From positions 5,077,661-5,141,660 of the forward strand of contig JARUPZ010000030.1 in the NCBI GenBank assembly GCA_031213475.1: DNA of 64,000 nt, in the 5' to 3' direction. Made by a program: the position numbers and the translations under genes. This stretch comes from Nereocystis luetkeana. Its lineage: Eukaryota > Sar > Phaeophyceae > Laminariales > Laminariaceae. This document shows positions 46,666 through 57,651 of the stretch, piece by piece. Below the pieces are notes generated by a model. That model did not search any database. It had not been told where the DNA came from and was given only the letters and a program-made list of their open reading frames with translations. Each line of letters begins with the position of its first letter. Position 1 is the stretch's first letter.

Positions 46666-48594
46666 CGAGGCAGTCGAGAGAGAAACAACCAAACTTCAAC
46701 CGCACGCCGAGGTCGTCAAACGCTGTTTCCGTGCACTTCGCTCGCGCTCGCGTTCAACACACGTGCAGTGTTGACCCGATACGCTACAGCCCGAGCAACC
46801 TCGTCACGTTTGTTTTGCTTTCTGGACGTAGCCGTCTTCGAGAGATCGTCCTTCAAGGTTATGCTGCACGCTGTCGGGTGTCACACGAAGTACGTGATAA
46901 AATAGCAAGAGCGTCAGGTGGCGATGGTCTAGGGACACCCGGCGCAATTGGCAATCGGTCCCTGTCAGACATCTGCGATGCTCGAAAAGACACAGCCCCT
47001 CGAAAGTGCCACACACCGGTAAGTGAAATGCCTGCACTCAAAGGCAGAATTCGTAAAGTAACCATCTTCGGCCTCGAGGACATGCGCCAACGAAACGTAT
47101 AGAATCTCACGTCCTCGACAAAGTTCTGAGGTACTCAAAAGTGCCCTGGCCCTCTGCCGCAGTGGCACAAAAAAGTTGCTGCACTCCAACACAAGTTTCA
47201 TAACGGCTTTTAAAACCATTGGTGTTCCAACAGGACACGAGGTAAAGATGAACTCGCAGGGGGAATATGAAACGAAATGCTACAGCATGGTGAAACCTCG
47301 AAACTGGCATGTAAAAGGGGGGACAGACACGCAAAACGCCCTGCTTGGATTTGGGCTGTCATAGAGCAGCGCTGAAAAACCAAACCGACGGGAGGGATTG
47401 GGAGGCACCTCTCGCGCCGACATACGGCAACATCACGCACTGTTGTCTTGCCAGAAATCTCCGAGATTGTTTCCAGAAGCCACAATACCTGGTATATATC
47501 GTATGTGCATGTTTTCATTTTTCTTCCAAGCAACGCGTCACCCACCGCGAGAAAGCCCATTGACAGAAATATACTTTTCCTTAGTGACGATGTCATCCAC
47601 GGATCCCCGCCGATCACAACACTCCTCAAATGTTTTTGACCAATGAGAGAAATGGGGTCACGGAATCGTTTTCTCTTGTTGTCGCAATATGATATATTGT
47701 ACCAGGTAGGTACGAGTACGCCTCAGAGTCTGCATACCATCCATCATACCCCGTAAGAAAAACCGTAAGAACCTCAGTACCAAAACAACTCTCTTTTTAC
47801 AAGCTCCACGGAAAAAGGGGTTGGCATAGATAGCTGGCGGGCCCTCTGGTACTCCACACAAGCAGTGCACAACCAGAAACCCTACAAACGATACCACTGC
47901 GAGGAGAATGCTTCACGGACACATAAAGTAATACCAGGTACCTGGTACGAAGTATCTACATACGATTGCTGCACACCACAGGCTTCGCCCGAAGGCGTAC
48001 ACCCGACATTACCATTCATTACCACTCCTAAATAGGACATAATTCCCGGGGTAGTCGTAGCAGGATGGGGCTCTCGCAACGCTCGGACCTGCCCTTACAG
48101 CGTATGGTGGGCTCTCATCCGATTCAGTGAACCGATTCGACAATAACTTTTTTATAGTAACACTCCCAAGAACGGTGCGGTTTGCTTTCACGAGGCAATC
48201 AATGACAGGGGATTATACTCATCAGGGCCCAAGCTTTTCTACGAGCCCATTTCGGGCCCACGTACTAAACCAACACGAGACCCGCCGTCTCGTCAGCCGT
48301 CTATACAGGGTGAGCGACGTACAAAAGAATGGTATAAAACGGCAGATTTTGTAGACCACACTAAAACCTACAAACCCCGTACATGGCACGCGAGATCGAA
48401 GCATCACGCCAAGCTTATAAATATGGTATGATATTAGACAACAATATTGATCTCACAGCTGAGGTATGTTCTAAGCCCAACCAAAATATCTTATCATGCA
48501 GCTGAGAGCGTCTCCATAAAAAAACGTGACAAAGGCACCTTAGCTGTCACCGACAATGAAAATGGGCTTGGTCGGTTTTCGTTTTTTTCTGTTT

Positions 48595-48785
48595 AGAACA
48601 AAGAAAAAACGAAACCAAACAAAGCATTTCTCGGTCGGTTTCTCGGTCGGTTGTTCGTCGGAACCAGTCGAGCAACATTTCGACAAGACCGAAAAAACAC
48701 GAAACTAAAACCAGCATTTCTCGGTCAGTTTCTCGGTCGGTTTTTCGGCGAAACCAGCCGAAAACGGTCAACATTTCGAAGGGTT
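48595..48785. repeat. Two tandem ~115 bp units (CTCGGTCGGTTT type)
   Basis: GCATTTCTCGGTC, GGTTTCTCGGTCGG and AACATTTCGA recur in order. AACCGAAAAA-like words also recur at 50405-50555. Confidence 0.75.
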
Positions 48786-49784
48786 CGGTATCCAATTGTT
48801 GGCATAATGTGACGACATGATCGTACGGTGTCAAGTGACCTTCCTGTAGTACCTGCGTCAGATGCGCCAGACAGCGCGGCCCGACACACGTACTTGTAGC
48901 CTGCAGCAAACAACAACTTACGGGTACAGCAGTCGCTACAACAAGGGAGCTTTGCTAGGTTGTCCTAACGTACATGTGTAGTTTAGGTACCACGTGTGAC
49001 AGATACAACTTGCAGCGTATAGCTAACACCATCAACATCTGTGGGTTGCTCAAGGGGGGGGAGTGAGTACCAAAAAAAAAAAGAAGGAAGGCAGAGGGCG
49101 ACACTTCAGAGGGCGAAGAAGCGCAAAAAAACGGATCGCCACGCAACACATAACACAAGGCAAAACAAACAGCAATCGCACCGATAATGGCTCGTGAGCT
49201 CACACTTTATCATGAGAAAACGGGTCACACTTTATCTCAATATGCGTCTGTGGATCATGAACCTGTCGTACTGCAGGGAGACTTCTTGAGTCTGCCCACG
49301 GCCACCACAGCACCCATAGACCCGTCTCCCGTAACTCAGCCTTGTAATTCAACCTGGGGTGTGATACCGCAATGTTCTGAGGACTGCCAAACTGCAGGAC
49401 CCACAATGACTCGATGCCGCCAACACCCCCCGCCTCATACGACTACGGCCATGCATGACAACGAGTACAGCCAGCTGTAGCTCTAGTACAGTACACAGCT
49501 GGACTGTTATGAACCCTGGTGCCGCCTGCGACGGTGCAACTCGACCACCGAGGGGCTTGCTCACAACCTTCACGGCATCATCGCCGGAGCTCTCCACGTC
49601 CACCTCTCCCTTCCCTGCACCTGTCTCTGCCCCCGACTCATGATCAGACAGAACTGCCGTCTGAGCTGGACATGATTATCCCTCGCCCCTCGCAGTAACG
49701 CTGCTGCTGCTGCGGGCTGCGTGCTGTGCGGCGCATCCATGTGTCGGTACATTAGAGTTGCACCCCGGCCTCAAAATTTGGAGC

Positions 49785-50345
49785 CGGGTACCCGGCCGGG
49801 TGGGAGGCGGTTGAGGCGGAACCGGAACCGGGTACCCGGGTCCCGGCAGACACGGGTACCCGGGTACCCGGGTTACCATACACTATTTGCTCCCCTTTTA
49901 GCGTTTGAGCGGCGGCGGATGAGGCGGACACGGATATCTGGGTACCGTGTACCCGAGTACCCGGGTTATCATACACTATTTGCTCCCCTTTTTGCGTTTG
50001 AGCGGCAGCGTGGTAAGGCGGACACGGGTACCCGGGTACCCGGGTTACCATACAATATTTGCTAAACTTGTAGCTTTGGAGCGGCAGCGTGGTAGGCAAG
50101 GCAGGTATTAATAGGGGTATTCTCTATTCTCAGTCTGTAGTCTGCAGGGGCGAGAGGCGAGAGGCGAGGCACAGCCGCTGGAGTGTAAATCAACGTATAC
50201 AACAGTCTTGGGGCCTCCGTACAGCACAATTGACGGGTACCCGGGTACCCGGGGTACAAATACTCGCGGTTCCGTGAGTTGAACCGGGACGGTTTCGTTT
50301 CCGACGGTTCCGGGTACCCGCCACCGGGTACCCGGTTCTCAATCA
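49785..50345. repeat. GGGTACCC palindromic array with ~105 bp higher-order units
   Basis: CGGGTACCCGGGTACCCGGG blocks alternate with TTACCATACACTATTTGCTC and GCGTTTGAGCGGCGG-type spacers. Three such units lie between about 49840 and 50095, and more isolated palindromes follow to 50345. All are self-complementary. Confidence 0.85.
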
Positions 50346-50769
50346 GACGGGGTGCACCTCTACGGTACATACCGGGGTTTACATACTGATATGTAGGCGC
50401 TATTACCGTAGGAGACAGGGAAAAAAACGAAACCGAAAAAACCGAGCCGGTTATCGGTTTCGATTTTTTCGGAAACCGAAAACTCGACTGAAAAAAAAGG
50501 TTTTCGATTCTTGAAAAACCTACAAAAAAACGACCGAAAAAAAAACTTTCGACCGAGCATGTGCGTACCACTTCTTGCTGTATAGTAACTCCGACATTAC
50601 ATGTTCTCCTATACGAAGTATCTATATATCACCCCAAAAGCGCCGGGTTTTCTGTACGTACGTGGCCGATGCCGTAGTCGTCATACCCCCTCCCCTACGC
50701 CTTTCAAGTCCCAAAGGTAGGGCTGTGAGTAAGGCATACCTTCATTGGACTTCACGGCTACCAGGTACT

Positions 50770-51008
50770 TATTAGTTGGGCGGCGAAGTAAGCCAACTAG
50801 TTAGTAGTTGAACGGCCAGTAAACCAACTAGGTACTAGTTGGATGGCGAAGCAAGCCAACCAGTTATTAGTTGGGTGGCGAGTGAGCCAACTAGCTATTA
50901 GTTTGGTGGCGAAGTAAAATCCAACAATTAACAGTTGTTAGTTGGGTGGCGGCGTGAGTCAGCTATTTGTAGTTAATAGTTGGGTGGCGACGTAAGCCAA
51001 CTAATAGA
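50770..51008. repeat. ~35 bp palindromic minisatellite, about seven units
   Basis: Units of the form TTAGTTGGGTGGCGAAGTAAGCCAACTA begin and end with TAGTTGG/CCAACTA, so each unit can fold on itself. It ends about 110 bp from the stop codon of the PPR gene. Confidence 0.85.
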
Positions 51009-51113
51009 CTTATTAATGTTCGCATCAACAAAAACACACACGCCGAGCGACTCGTACGAACAGGCCGAATTTTACTGTTATTTTACCAATATTTTGACTC
51101 ACCTTTTCCCTTC

Positions 51114-53468
51114 TCACGGTGACGCCGCGTTCGCCAGTAGCTGCGCACCCTCCCGTCTGGCATCCTCGTTCAGTGCCTTACTCTCTCCGTGCTGCGGAGC
51201 GTCTATACACGCTTGGATTGCGGAAGTGTATGACTCGAGGTCACGAGCGACACCCACCACGGGCATTTCATCCAAGAGCGCCAATGCCTTCTCCCACTGG
51301 CCACCTTTTCCGCAAGCCGTGATGGCGGACCCGTAACATACTATATCGGGAGCGACGCCCATGGTTTCCATCTCTCTCAGGAGCAACACCGCCTCCCGCC
51401 ACTCGCCACCGTTCGCGCAAGCCGTGATCGCCGAGCTGTAGCTCACATTATCGGGGGAGAGGCCCTCCGCCATCATCTCCCTCAGCAGAGCTAGCGCCTG
51501 CTCCGGTCTGTCCCCGTCGCCACACGCCTTAATGGCAGAATTGTAGCTAATCACACCAGGGGTGACGCCCGCCGCGACCATTTCGCGCAACAGTGCCAAC
51601 GCTTTCTCCCACTCGCCATCGTTACCGCACGCCCTGATGGCAGAGTTATAGGTCGCCTCAGCGGGCGCGACCCCCTCCCCCTCCATTTCTCTCAGGAGAG
51701 ATACCGCCTCCTCCCACAGACCTTCGTGGGAGCACGACTCGATGGCGGCGCTGTAGCTGATGACGTCGGGGGTAAGCCCCACCTTTGGCATCTCCCTCAG
51801 CAGAAGGAGGCCTTGTTTTGAGGCTCCTCCGTTTCCGCAAGCGGCGATGGCGGAGTTGTAGCTGACGGCGTCGGGATTGACGCCCACGGTTGCCATGAGC
51901 CTCAGGAGAGACACTGCCTGTTCCCATCGGCCACTGTCGGCGCACGCCGTGATGGCGGACCCGAAGCTGATCGCGGAAGGGGTGATACCCACAGTAGCCA
52001 TCTCTTTGAGCAGAGATAGCGCGCCCTCCCACTCGCCTCCGTCACCGCATGCCTTTATGGCGGAGTTGTAGCTGATCACGTCGGGGGGGGGGCCAACCTT
52101 GACCATCTCTCGCAGTAGAGATACCGCCTGCTCGGACTGGCCTCCGTTGCCGCACGCCGCGATGGCGGAGTTGTAGGTGACTACATCAGGCGCTATATTG
52201 ACCGTGGGCATTTCTTCCAGAAGGGATAACGCCTGGCTATACTGGCCTTCCTTGGCACAAGCGGCGACGGCGGCGTTGTAGCTAACGACATCGCGTGCGA
52301 TCCCGATCTCAGCCATCTCCCTGAGGAGTGACACCGCCTCTTGCCATTGGCCCCCGTTACCGCACGCCGTGATGGCGGAGTTGTAGCAGATTCTGTCGGC
52401 GGGAATACCCGCCGCAGTCATCTCCCTCAAGAGGGCCACAGCCTGCCGCCACTCGCCCCCGTTCCCGCACGCCGTGATCACCGAAGTGTAGCAGACTACG
52501 TCGAGGGTAAAACCCAAGGTGGCCATATCCCTCAGGAGAGAAACGGCCTGCCTCCACTGACCTTTTCTGGCGCAAGCCGAGATGGCCAACGAATAGCGCT
52601 TCAGGTCGGGGGTGATCCCATCCGCTGTCATCTCCTTCAGCAAGGAAATCGCCGCCTCCCACAGGCCACCCTTGCCACACGCGTACATTGCGCAGTTGTA
52701 GGTGAGCGAGTCGGCCGGGATGCCCTCCGCAACCATCTCTCTGAATAGGGACACCACCTCTTCCCACTGCGCCTTGCTGGTACACGCTTTCATGGCCGTG
52801 TTATAGCTAACCAAGTCCGGGTCCGTCCCGGACTCCTTCGCCTCGCGTAACAGAGAAACGGCCTGCTGCCACTGCCCCGCCGTGCTGCACGCATTGATCG
52901 CGTTGTTGAGGCAGAACCGGCAGGGCACTCTCCCGGCCCGCCGGATATCTCGCAGCACCTCCAGAGCTTCTCTCCAGCGACAACACTTGGCCAGGTGGCC
53001 TATGCACACCGCGAACATGTTCATCGTCAACATCGACCCCTGCGCCGCGTACGTGGCCTCTGCCTGGGCGAGCTCTCCGAGCACCCCCTCCCAGTCGTTC
53101 CTCCGCATCGCCTTGACCTTGTCCGTGAACGCTCGGGACTGCTGGTAGGGCACCAGCTTCCCACCACCATCACCACCACCGCCAGCACCAGCTCCTTGCT
53201 GTCGTGGTTTGACCCCCGGCGGTGGCAACCCCTTCACGCGTGCCTGTTCAGGTTGAAGGTTGTTTCGTCGCAGCAACCGCCGCCGCTCCTCTGCGACAGC
53301 GTTGTTGTTTCGACCAGCAGCAGCCCTGACGACGACTCTGCCCGTCAATCGAGACCGATGAACGCTGGATATTCCGCGGAAAATTCGAGCGCAGCAAGAC
53401 GGGTGGGGGCTTGGGAGGCGCTCGCCTAGGTCTGCGGGCGTCACAGCAGCTACGAAGGCCGTGCGCAT
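51114..53468 (-). CDS. Large intronless pentatricopeptide-repeat (PPR) protein, 784 aa
   Basis: A single 2355 bp open frame. Residues 1-50 (MRTAFVAAV..., rich in Arg/Ser/Ala with few acids) could be an organelle-targeting leader. A Gly-rich linker is followed from about residue 115 by roughly 18 tandem 35-residue repeats of the type V-SYNSAI-ACGNGGQWEQAVSLLREM-x-VGI-x-PD, running almost to the C-terminus (QLLANAASP). PPR arrays bind single-stranded RNA, one base per repeat, in mitochondria or plastids. Most repeats here have Asn at the base-selecting position after Tyr and Asp at the end, a pair associated with U. No DYW, E or SMR domain is seen, so it is a P-class protein acting in RNA stability, processing or translation. 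The repeats are unusually alike, suggesting recent internal duplication. Start: the only Met before the leader. Confidence 0.95.
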   Translation of the reverse strand: MRTAFVAAVTPADLGERLPSPHPSCCARIFRGISSVHRSRLTGRVVVRAAAGRNNNAVAEERRRLLRRNNLQPEQARVKGLPPPGVKPRQQGAGAGGGGDGGGKLVPYQQSRAFTDKVKAMRRNDWEGVLGELAQAEATYAAQGSMLTMNMFAVCIGHLAKCCRWREALEVLRDIRRAGRVPCRFCLNNAINACSTAGQWQQAVSLLREAKESGTDPDLVSYNTAMKACTSKAQWEEVVSLFREMVAEGIPADSLTYNCAMYACGKGGLWEAAISLLKEMTADGITPDLKRYSLAISACARKGQWRQAVSLLRDMATLGFTLDVVCYTSVITACGNGGEWRQAVALLREMTAAGIPADRICYNSAITACGNGGQWQEAVSLLREMAEIGIARDVVSYNAAVAACAKEGQYSQALSLLEEMPTVNIAPDVVTYNSAIAACGNGGQSEQAVSLLREMVKVGPPPDVISYNSAIKACGDGGEWEGALSLLKEMATVGITPSAISFGSAITACADSGRWEQAVSLLRLMATVGVNPDAVSYNSAIAACGNGGASKQGLLLLREMPKVGLTPDVISYSAAIESCSHEGLWEEAVSLLREMEGEGVAPAEATYNSAIRACGNDGEWEKALALLREMVAAGVTPGVISYNSAIKACGDGDRPEQALALLREMMAEGLSPDNVSYSSAITACANGGEWREAVLLLREMETMGVAPDIVCYGSAITACGKGGQWEKALALLDEMPVVGVARDLESYTSAIQACIDAPQHGESKALNEDARREGAQLLANAASP

Positions 53469-53874
53469 GATCTGCCCCCGATGGACCTACAATATGGAGC
53501 GAAAGCCGCTATCGTGCGAGAACCTGGAGCACTTCCCTGTAGCTTATTATGCAATATTCCCCACGACAAAGCCTTTCTTGGTGCTTTCACGGATCGCTGA
53601 TGCCGCCGGGGCTTTAGTTACTGCTGTGCAGCAGCCGACGCTCTAGCCAACGTAAAACGAGGCACACAGGCATGGCAGCGCAACATTCGCCATGGCTGTG
53701 CCTAAAAGAGCAAATATGCATCCCCGGGAAAAACACGCCTCGCAGGAAAGTCCACCAGCTCAGTGAGCGGGGCCTTCTACCTTCTACCTGCTGCCTGCTG
53801 CCTTCTCGTTTGCTTTCTTTTGCCGTCTCCCCCGGAACCCCTTCACCGATCCCGGCAAGTGCAATCGGACTACC
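53469..53874. promoter_or_regulatory. Spacer between the PPR gene and a divergent exon
   Basis: 406 bp separate the PPR start codon from the ATG at 53875, which points the other way. Presumably it carries both promoters. No clear TATA box was seen. Confidence 0.35.
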
Positions 53875-54013
53875 ATGATCTCTCTTCGTTTGAGCCTGCT
53901 CTCTCTCGGGGCTTGCCTCTTCACCGGGGTCGAGGCGTTCGGTTTGCTGCAGAGCAGAGGATTGATCTTACAAACAGCTCGTCGATCGCCGTCGCGATCG
54001 CTCGCACCAAAAG
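53875..54013 (+). CDS. Probable first exon of a plastid-targeted protein
   Basis: ATG in a CTACC context begins 46 codons: a hydrophobic signal peptide (LRLSLLSLGACLFTGVEAF, Phe at residue 22), then a basic Ser/Arg/Gln-rich stretch free of acids. It ends at a consensus donor (AAAG/GTAAGAG, phase 1). This is the form of a heterokont bipartite plastid signal. The body of the protein is not certain. A frame-compatible short exon near 55971-56042 followed by the gene at 57652 would give a plausible plastid membrane protein, but that link is inference. Confidence 0.5.
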
Positions 54014-54497
54014 GTAAGAGAGACCCCCGCTGCTTTACGTGCATAGCACAGCAGCAGCGGCAGGCGTTTCCACGAGGGATCCATTGAGTGCCGTCCTGGC
54101 TGACCTACGCCTCCGATATCCGAACGTCGTGAGAAGGTCTTTGGTTGTTGCTCTATGAAGGTTTATTCCTCAGCACTCGTCCTGGGTTGTACTCCTGCTT
54201 GACATAATTCAATATGAGTGAAGGAATGCCCATCTGTTCTTGCGTCTCCTTGACGTCCAGAGTGTCGCTACGAGACCAGGTAGCTTGCCATCTACAGCAA
54301 TTAGAAGGCGTATGCACCCTCACCCAGCATGACTAGGGCTGTGCTCGGTGGCTCTGCACCCTTTCCTTTTGCTCATGAACGACAGGATACTCTGCGCTCG
54401 GGCAGCGATGCTCCGTGGCGATGCAGGTCAACCCCCGGGAAGACCCAGACTTCGAGGTGAGCACTCGTTGATGTTGACAGAACGTACTGGTTGCACG

Positions 54498-54588
54498 CCT
54501 TTTAGGACCGCAGTCTCGTTTTGGGGACAAACTACTGAAATTCTAAATAGTTTGTCCCCAAAAAGGGACTGCGGTCCTAAAAGGGTTA
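54498..54588. mobile_element. MITE family A, copy 3
   Basis: A 91 bp hairpin with CCTTTTAGGACCGCAGTC ... GACTGCGGTCCTAAAAGG ends, the best-preserved pair of ends in the window. Confidence 0.85.
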
Positions 54589-54678
54589 ACATAATCGTTG
54601 CTGCTTCGAGAGGAGGATTCTTTGTCGAGCCGTACTGGCATCTGACACCTGACCTCTTCCTCCTATGCCTTTGACATT

Positions 54679-54701
54679 TACCTGGTACCTGGTGCCTGGT
54701 A
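54679..54701 (+). repeat. Tandem CCTGG array flanked by TA
   Basis: TA-CCTGG-TA-CCTGG-TG-CCTGG-TA, with one substituted spacer. Confidence 0.85.
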
Positions 54702-54878
54702 TCAGATGCTGTTTTACGCTTTTACATCGGGGAGTATGTACAATGTACGAGAGGCTCTTTGTTGTTGCGTGTCCTTCCCGTGTCGACCCTTTTTGGTCAA
54801 AGGCACATGTGGTTGGGTCAGGCGAGGTGTGTGAAGCGCCCTTGTTCTGGTTCTCGTACGGGTACGTATTATTAGTTG

Positions 54879-54906
54879 CCAGGTACCAGGTACCAGGTAC
54901 CAGGTA
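54879..54906 (+). repeat. Tandem CCAGG array flanked by TA, four units
   Basis: CCAGGTA repeated four times without a mismatch. Confidence 0.9.
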
Positions 54907-55111
54907 TGTTATTACTTACTCATGCATGCATAAACGAACACTCGAGACGGGGGTGTTGTTCGCTATGCACTCTTTTGTTTGGGGGGGTTGATTCGCCCGT
55001 CAGTTCTAGTTGACTGCGGGCAATATTTTAGTTACACTCGAAACTTCAAACATGTTACAATAGTACACACCAGGACCAGGTACTACTATCAATACTGCTG
55101 TACTACACCTG

Positions 55112-55112
55112 G

Positions 55113-55149
<37 letters not shown>

Positions 55150-55372
55150 CACATTAACTCACAATTCAATGCAGTCCGTGGTCGCAGGACAGGCTCCAAT
55201 AACTCTGGAGTGGAAGAAATACCTCAAGTAAAAAACAGAGGCAAAAAAACAAGAAACAAGCATACGCACTCCACCACTGCGGACACCAGGGAAGCAAAAA
55301 GGAGACTATTAATAGCAGACAAAAACCTAAAAAAAGAAGATGAAGCTAAGCAAAACAAAAACAAAACTAAAA
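55112..55372 (+). repeat. Repeat G, copy 2
   Basis: Nearly identical to 33312-33571 in the same orientation. The (GTT)n head is longer here and the A-rich tail shorter, as expected of slippage-prone ends. Confidence 0.75.
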
Positions 55373-56387
55373 CTGGTATATGATGCTCGTGTATAACAGC
55401 GAGTTGGTAGACCAGTACGAGTCACACATGACGTCTGCTTTTATCACCCGTCATCCGGCGACAAACGACAATCGCTCTGTCCTCCTCCCCTGCTCGTTCG
55501 TTAAACTTCGACTGTGGCCATGTTTTTACGATGTTTTATGTTTTAGACGTTTTGAAGTGTTGAGGGCGACGTCGGGATGCTGCCCTCTCTGACAAATCCA
55601 CGAGGTTACCCCACTCCAGGTTTCGTCTGCATGTAGACTAATTATATGAACACTTCAACTGGAATAGTTGGTAAAGACTTCACGTTGGTGAGCGGAGCCT
55701 TTGCGTGCGTCAAGTAGCCGCGCCAGCATGATATGGTAAGATATGTTAGTTGTGATACGTTCTTCCCGAGATCATCTCTTAGCCCGGGAATTCCTGTTTG
55801 TTAATAGGCTTTAGTAGCAACAAGAACAATCAACGAACAAGTACCAGCAACTGAATACAAATAGCTAAAAGACTAGTCGGTTGGACGATCCTTCCTACGA
55901 GGTACCTGGTATGTAATGGTATCCTCAGAAAGTGTGGCTCGCGCCCTCACTCCTGGTTTTGTCTGTAAGGAGGCGCTTTTCGATTGTCGAAACAAGCCTC
56001 GCCCGCGCCCTGCCACCATGCATCACGCCATCCTCATCGCAAAGTAGAGAAAATGTACGAGACGTATTAGCAGCAGACGCGTTTCCGGTACAAGTGTTCG
56101 AAGGTTTGATCCGCCCTTATCATACTGGCTGTTATCATGGTATTTTCTTGATCATTTCGTTTTTGTCGGGCAAGCTGCTGGGAAACCTTCGGGTGTTCGA
56201 CATACGTATATAGTTACATATATACCATCTTGGCCGTGAATATAATGAAGGTTTCGACTGAGATTTTGAATATCAAACCGGGACCATATTACTGGCCAGG
56301 TTGATCTGATGCTCAACTTTTTGTTTAATTTTTCGTCGGCGACTGATGATGTGAGTGACCTTTTTCAAGATGTATACCTGGTACTCC

Positions 56388-56497
56388 GTATTACGGGGGT
56401 CCATAGTTAATAGGACCAAATATTGTTAGTAAAAATGGTTAAATATATAGGTTTTGATGTATAGCATAGGTCCCATTAACTATGGTCCCCCGTAATA
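56388..56497. mobile_element. MITE family B, copy 3 (inverted relative to copies 1 and 2)
   Basis: TATTACGGGGGTCCATAGTT and AACTATGGTCCCCCGTAATA ends are almost perfect inverted repeats, with the AAATATTGTTAGTAAAAATGG interior in reverse. Confidence 0.85.
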
Positions 56498-57651
56498 GTA
56501 GAATGTACCAGAATCTGTATACCCGCTGGTAGTAATCTTCATCTTCTTACACACCCACCCCTGGCGTGACCGGGCTAAAGCAGCCAAAGTTGAAGTTTGA
56601 CTTCCTGCTCACAAGTCACTTTCAAGTAAACCGTATGCACGCGCCCACACATGAAGGTTCGCGAGCTGCCCGCAGGGTTGTAGCGCCCGAATAATTGGAC
56701 AAAGTAACCCCACACGAAGCTTTCCAGGGTGAACAGGACAACATTTCAGGGACCGGTTTTCCGCAAGGACCATCGGATGATCTTGTGTACCTGGGATAGC
56801 AGTATACCGCGCAACACGCATGATGAAACACAAAACCACCCTGGTATGAATTTAGGAGCCGGTTTTGTCCAAAACCATGTCTTGAGGGGGGTGCGTACAA
56901 CGAAAACGGTAGCTTTGGAAGTATCTACCGGGAGATAAGTACTTGATATCTCCCTAGACGCATCGCTTGGTGTTTGCACTTTCCCTGTCGTCAAGAAAAT
57001 CGCTCGAATTTCTCTCCGAGAGGGTGTTAGCTTGCGTGTTCTTTGCATATTATGGTGTTGATGGTACACGGCATGTGTTGTGCTTCCGCCCGTCCCCCGC
57101 ACCCGGTTCGACATCTGAAGCCGTTCGCGGAAAGACGTTTCGTGTTGCGGTTCAAAATAACGTTCTTTTTGGTGCGCAGCCGACTGAGTATTGGCTGTTC
57201 CGAGCAGCAGTTTATTCTGAATGAGCAGCTTACCCTGCGTGCAGGCGCGATGCTATGGGCTGGAGCTCTGCGCCGGTTAGAGACAACGGGCCACCCTGTT
57301 CCATACTGACCGTTCCTGCGGGTGTTGTATGGTAACCATACTCGGGGTACCCGTCTGTCAATCCCAATCCATCAAGTCAGCCCACACGATGGTGTTTTTT
57401 TTATTGCGTGCAGTCCGGAAATAAGTCTGTAGCAAGTTGACTATACGTCATCGGCTAAGGTTATGTCTATTCCATAGAAAACGAAACGGAGGGTTTCCTA
57501 TCGATAGTGTAACACGAGGCTTCACGGCATCGGCATTCTACCGATGGCCCCGGGCTGATCGAATGTAGCCCTACACCCCCCTTCCCTCGCTCGCACCTCC
57601 GCCGCTGAATGTACGTACGGTTTGATGTTCCAACGACGATGATGGTAAAAG

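Larger units (their letters stand above)
43310..51113. other. 7.8 kb spacer without recognisable genes
   Basis: Filled by two MITE family D copies, AACCGAAA-rich repeats, GGGTACCC arrays and a palindromic minisatellite, with many TA-CCWGG-TA motifs. Open frames up to about 140 codons occur on both strands, but none has a recognisable domain. A 62-codon frame at 47176-47364 (+) looks protein-like (HEVKMNSQGEYETKCYS) and may be a decayed coding remnant. Confidence 0.5.
54014..57651. other. Intron or spacer with young repeats
   Basis: Contains MITE A copy 3, two CCWGG arrays, repeat G copy 2 and MITE B copy 3. No recognisable gene; possible small exon near 55971-56042. Confidence 0.5.

Noticed and set aside
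52341-52785. Open frames on both strands inside the PPR gene
   Set aside because: They are shadows created by the highly repetitive, GC-rich PPR coding sequence.
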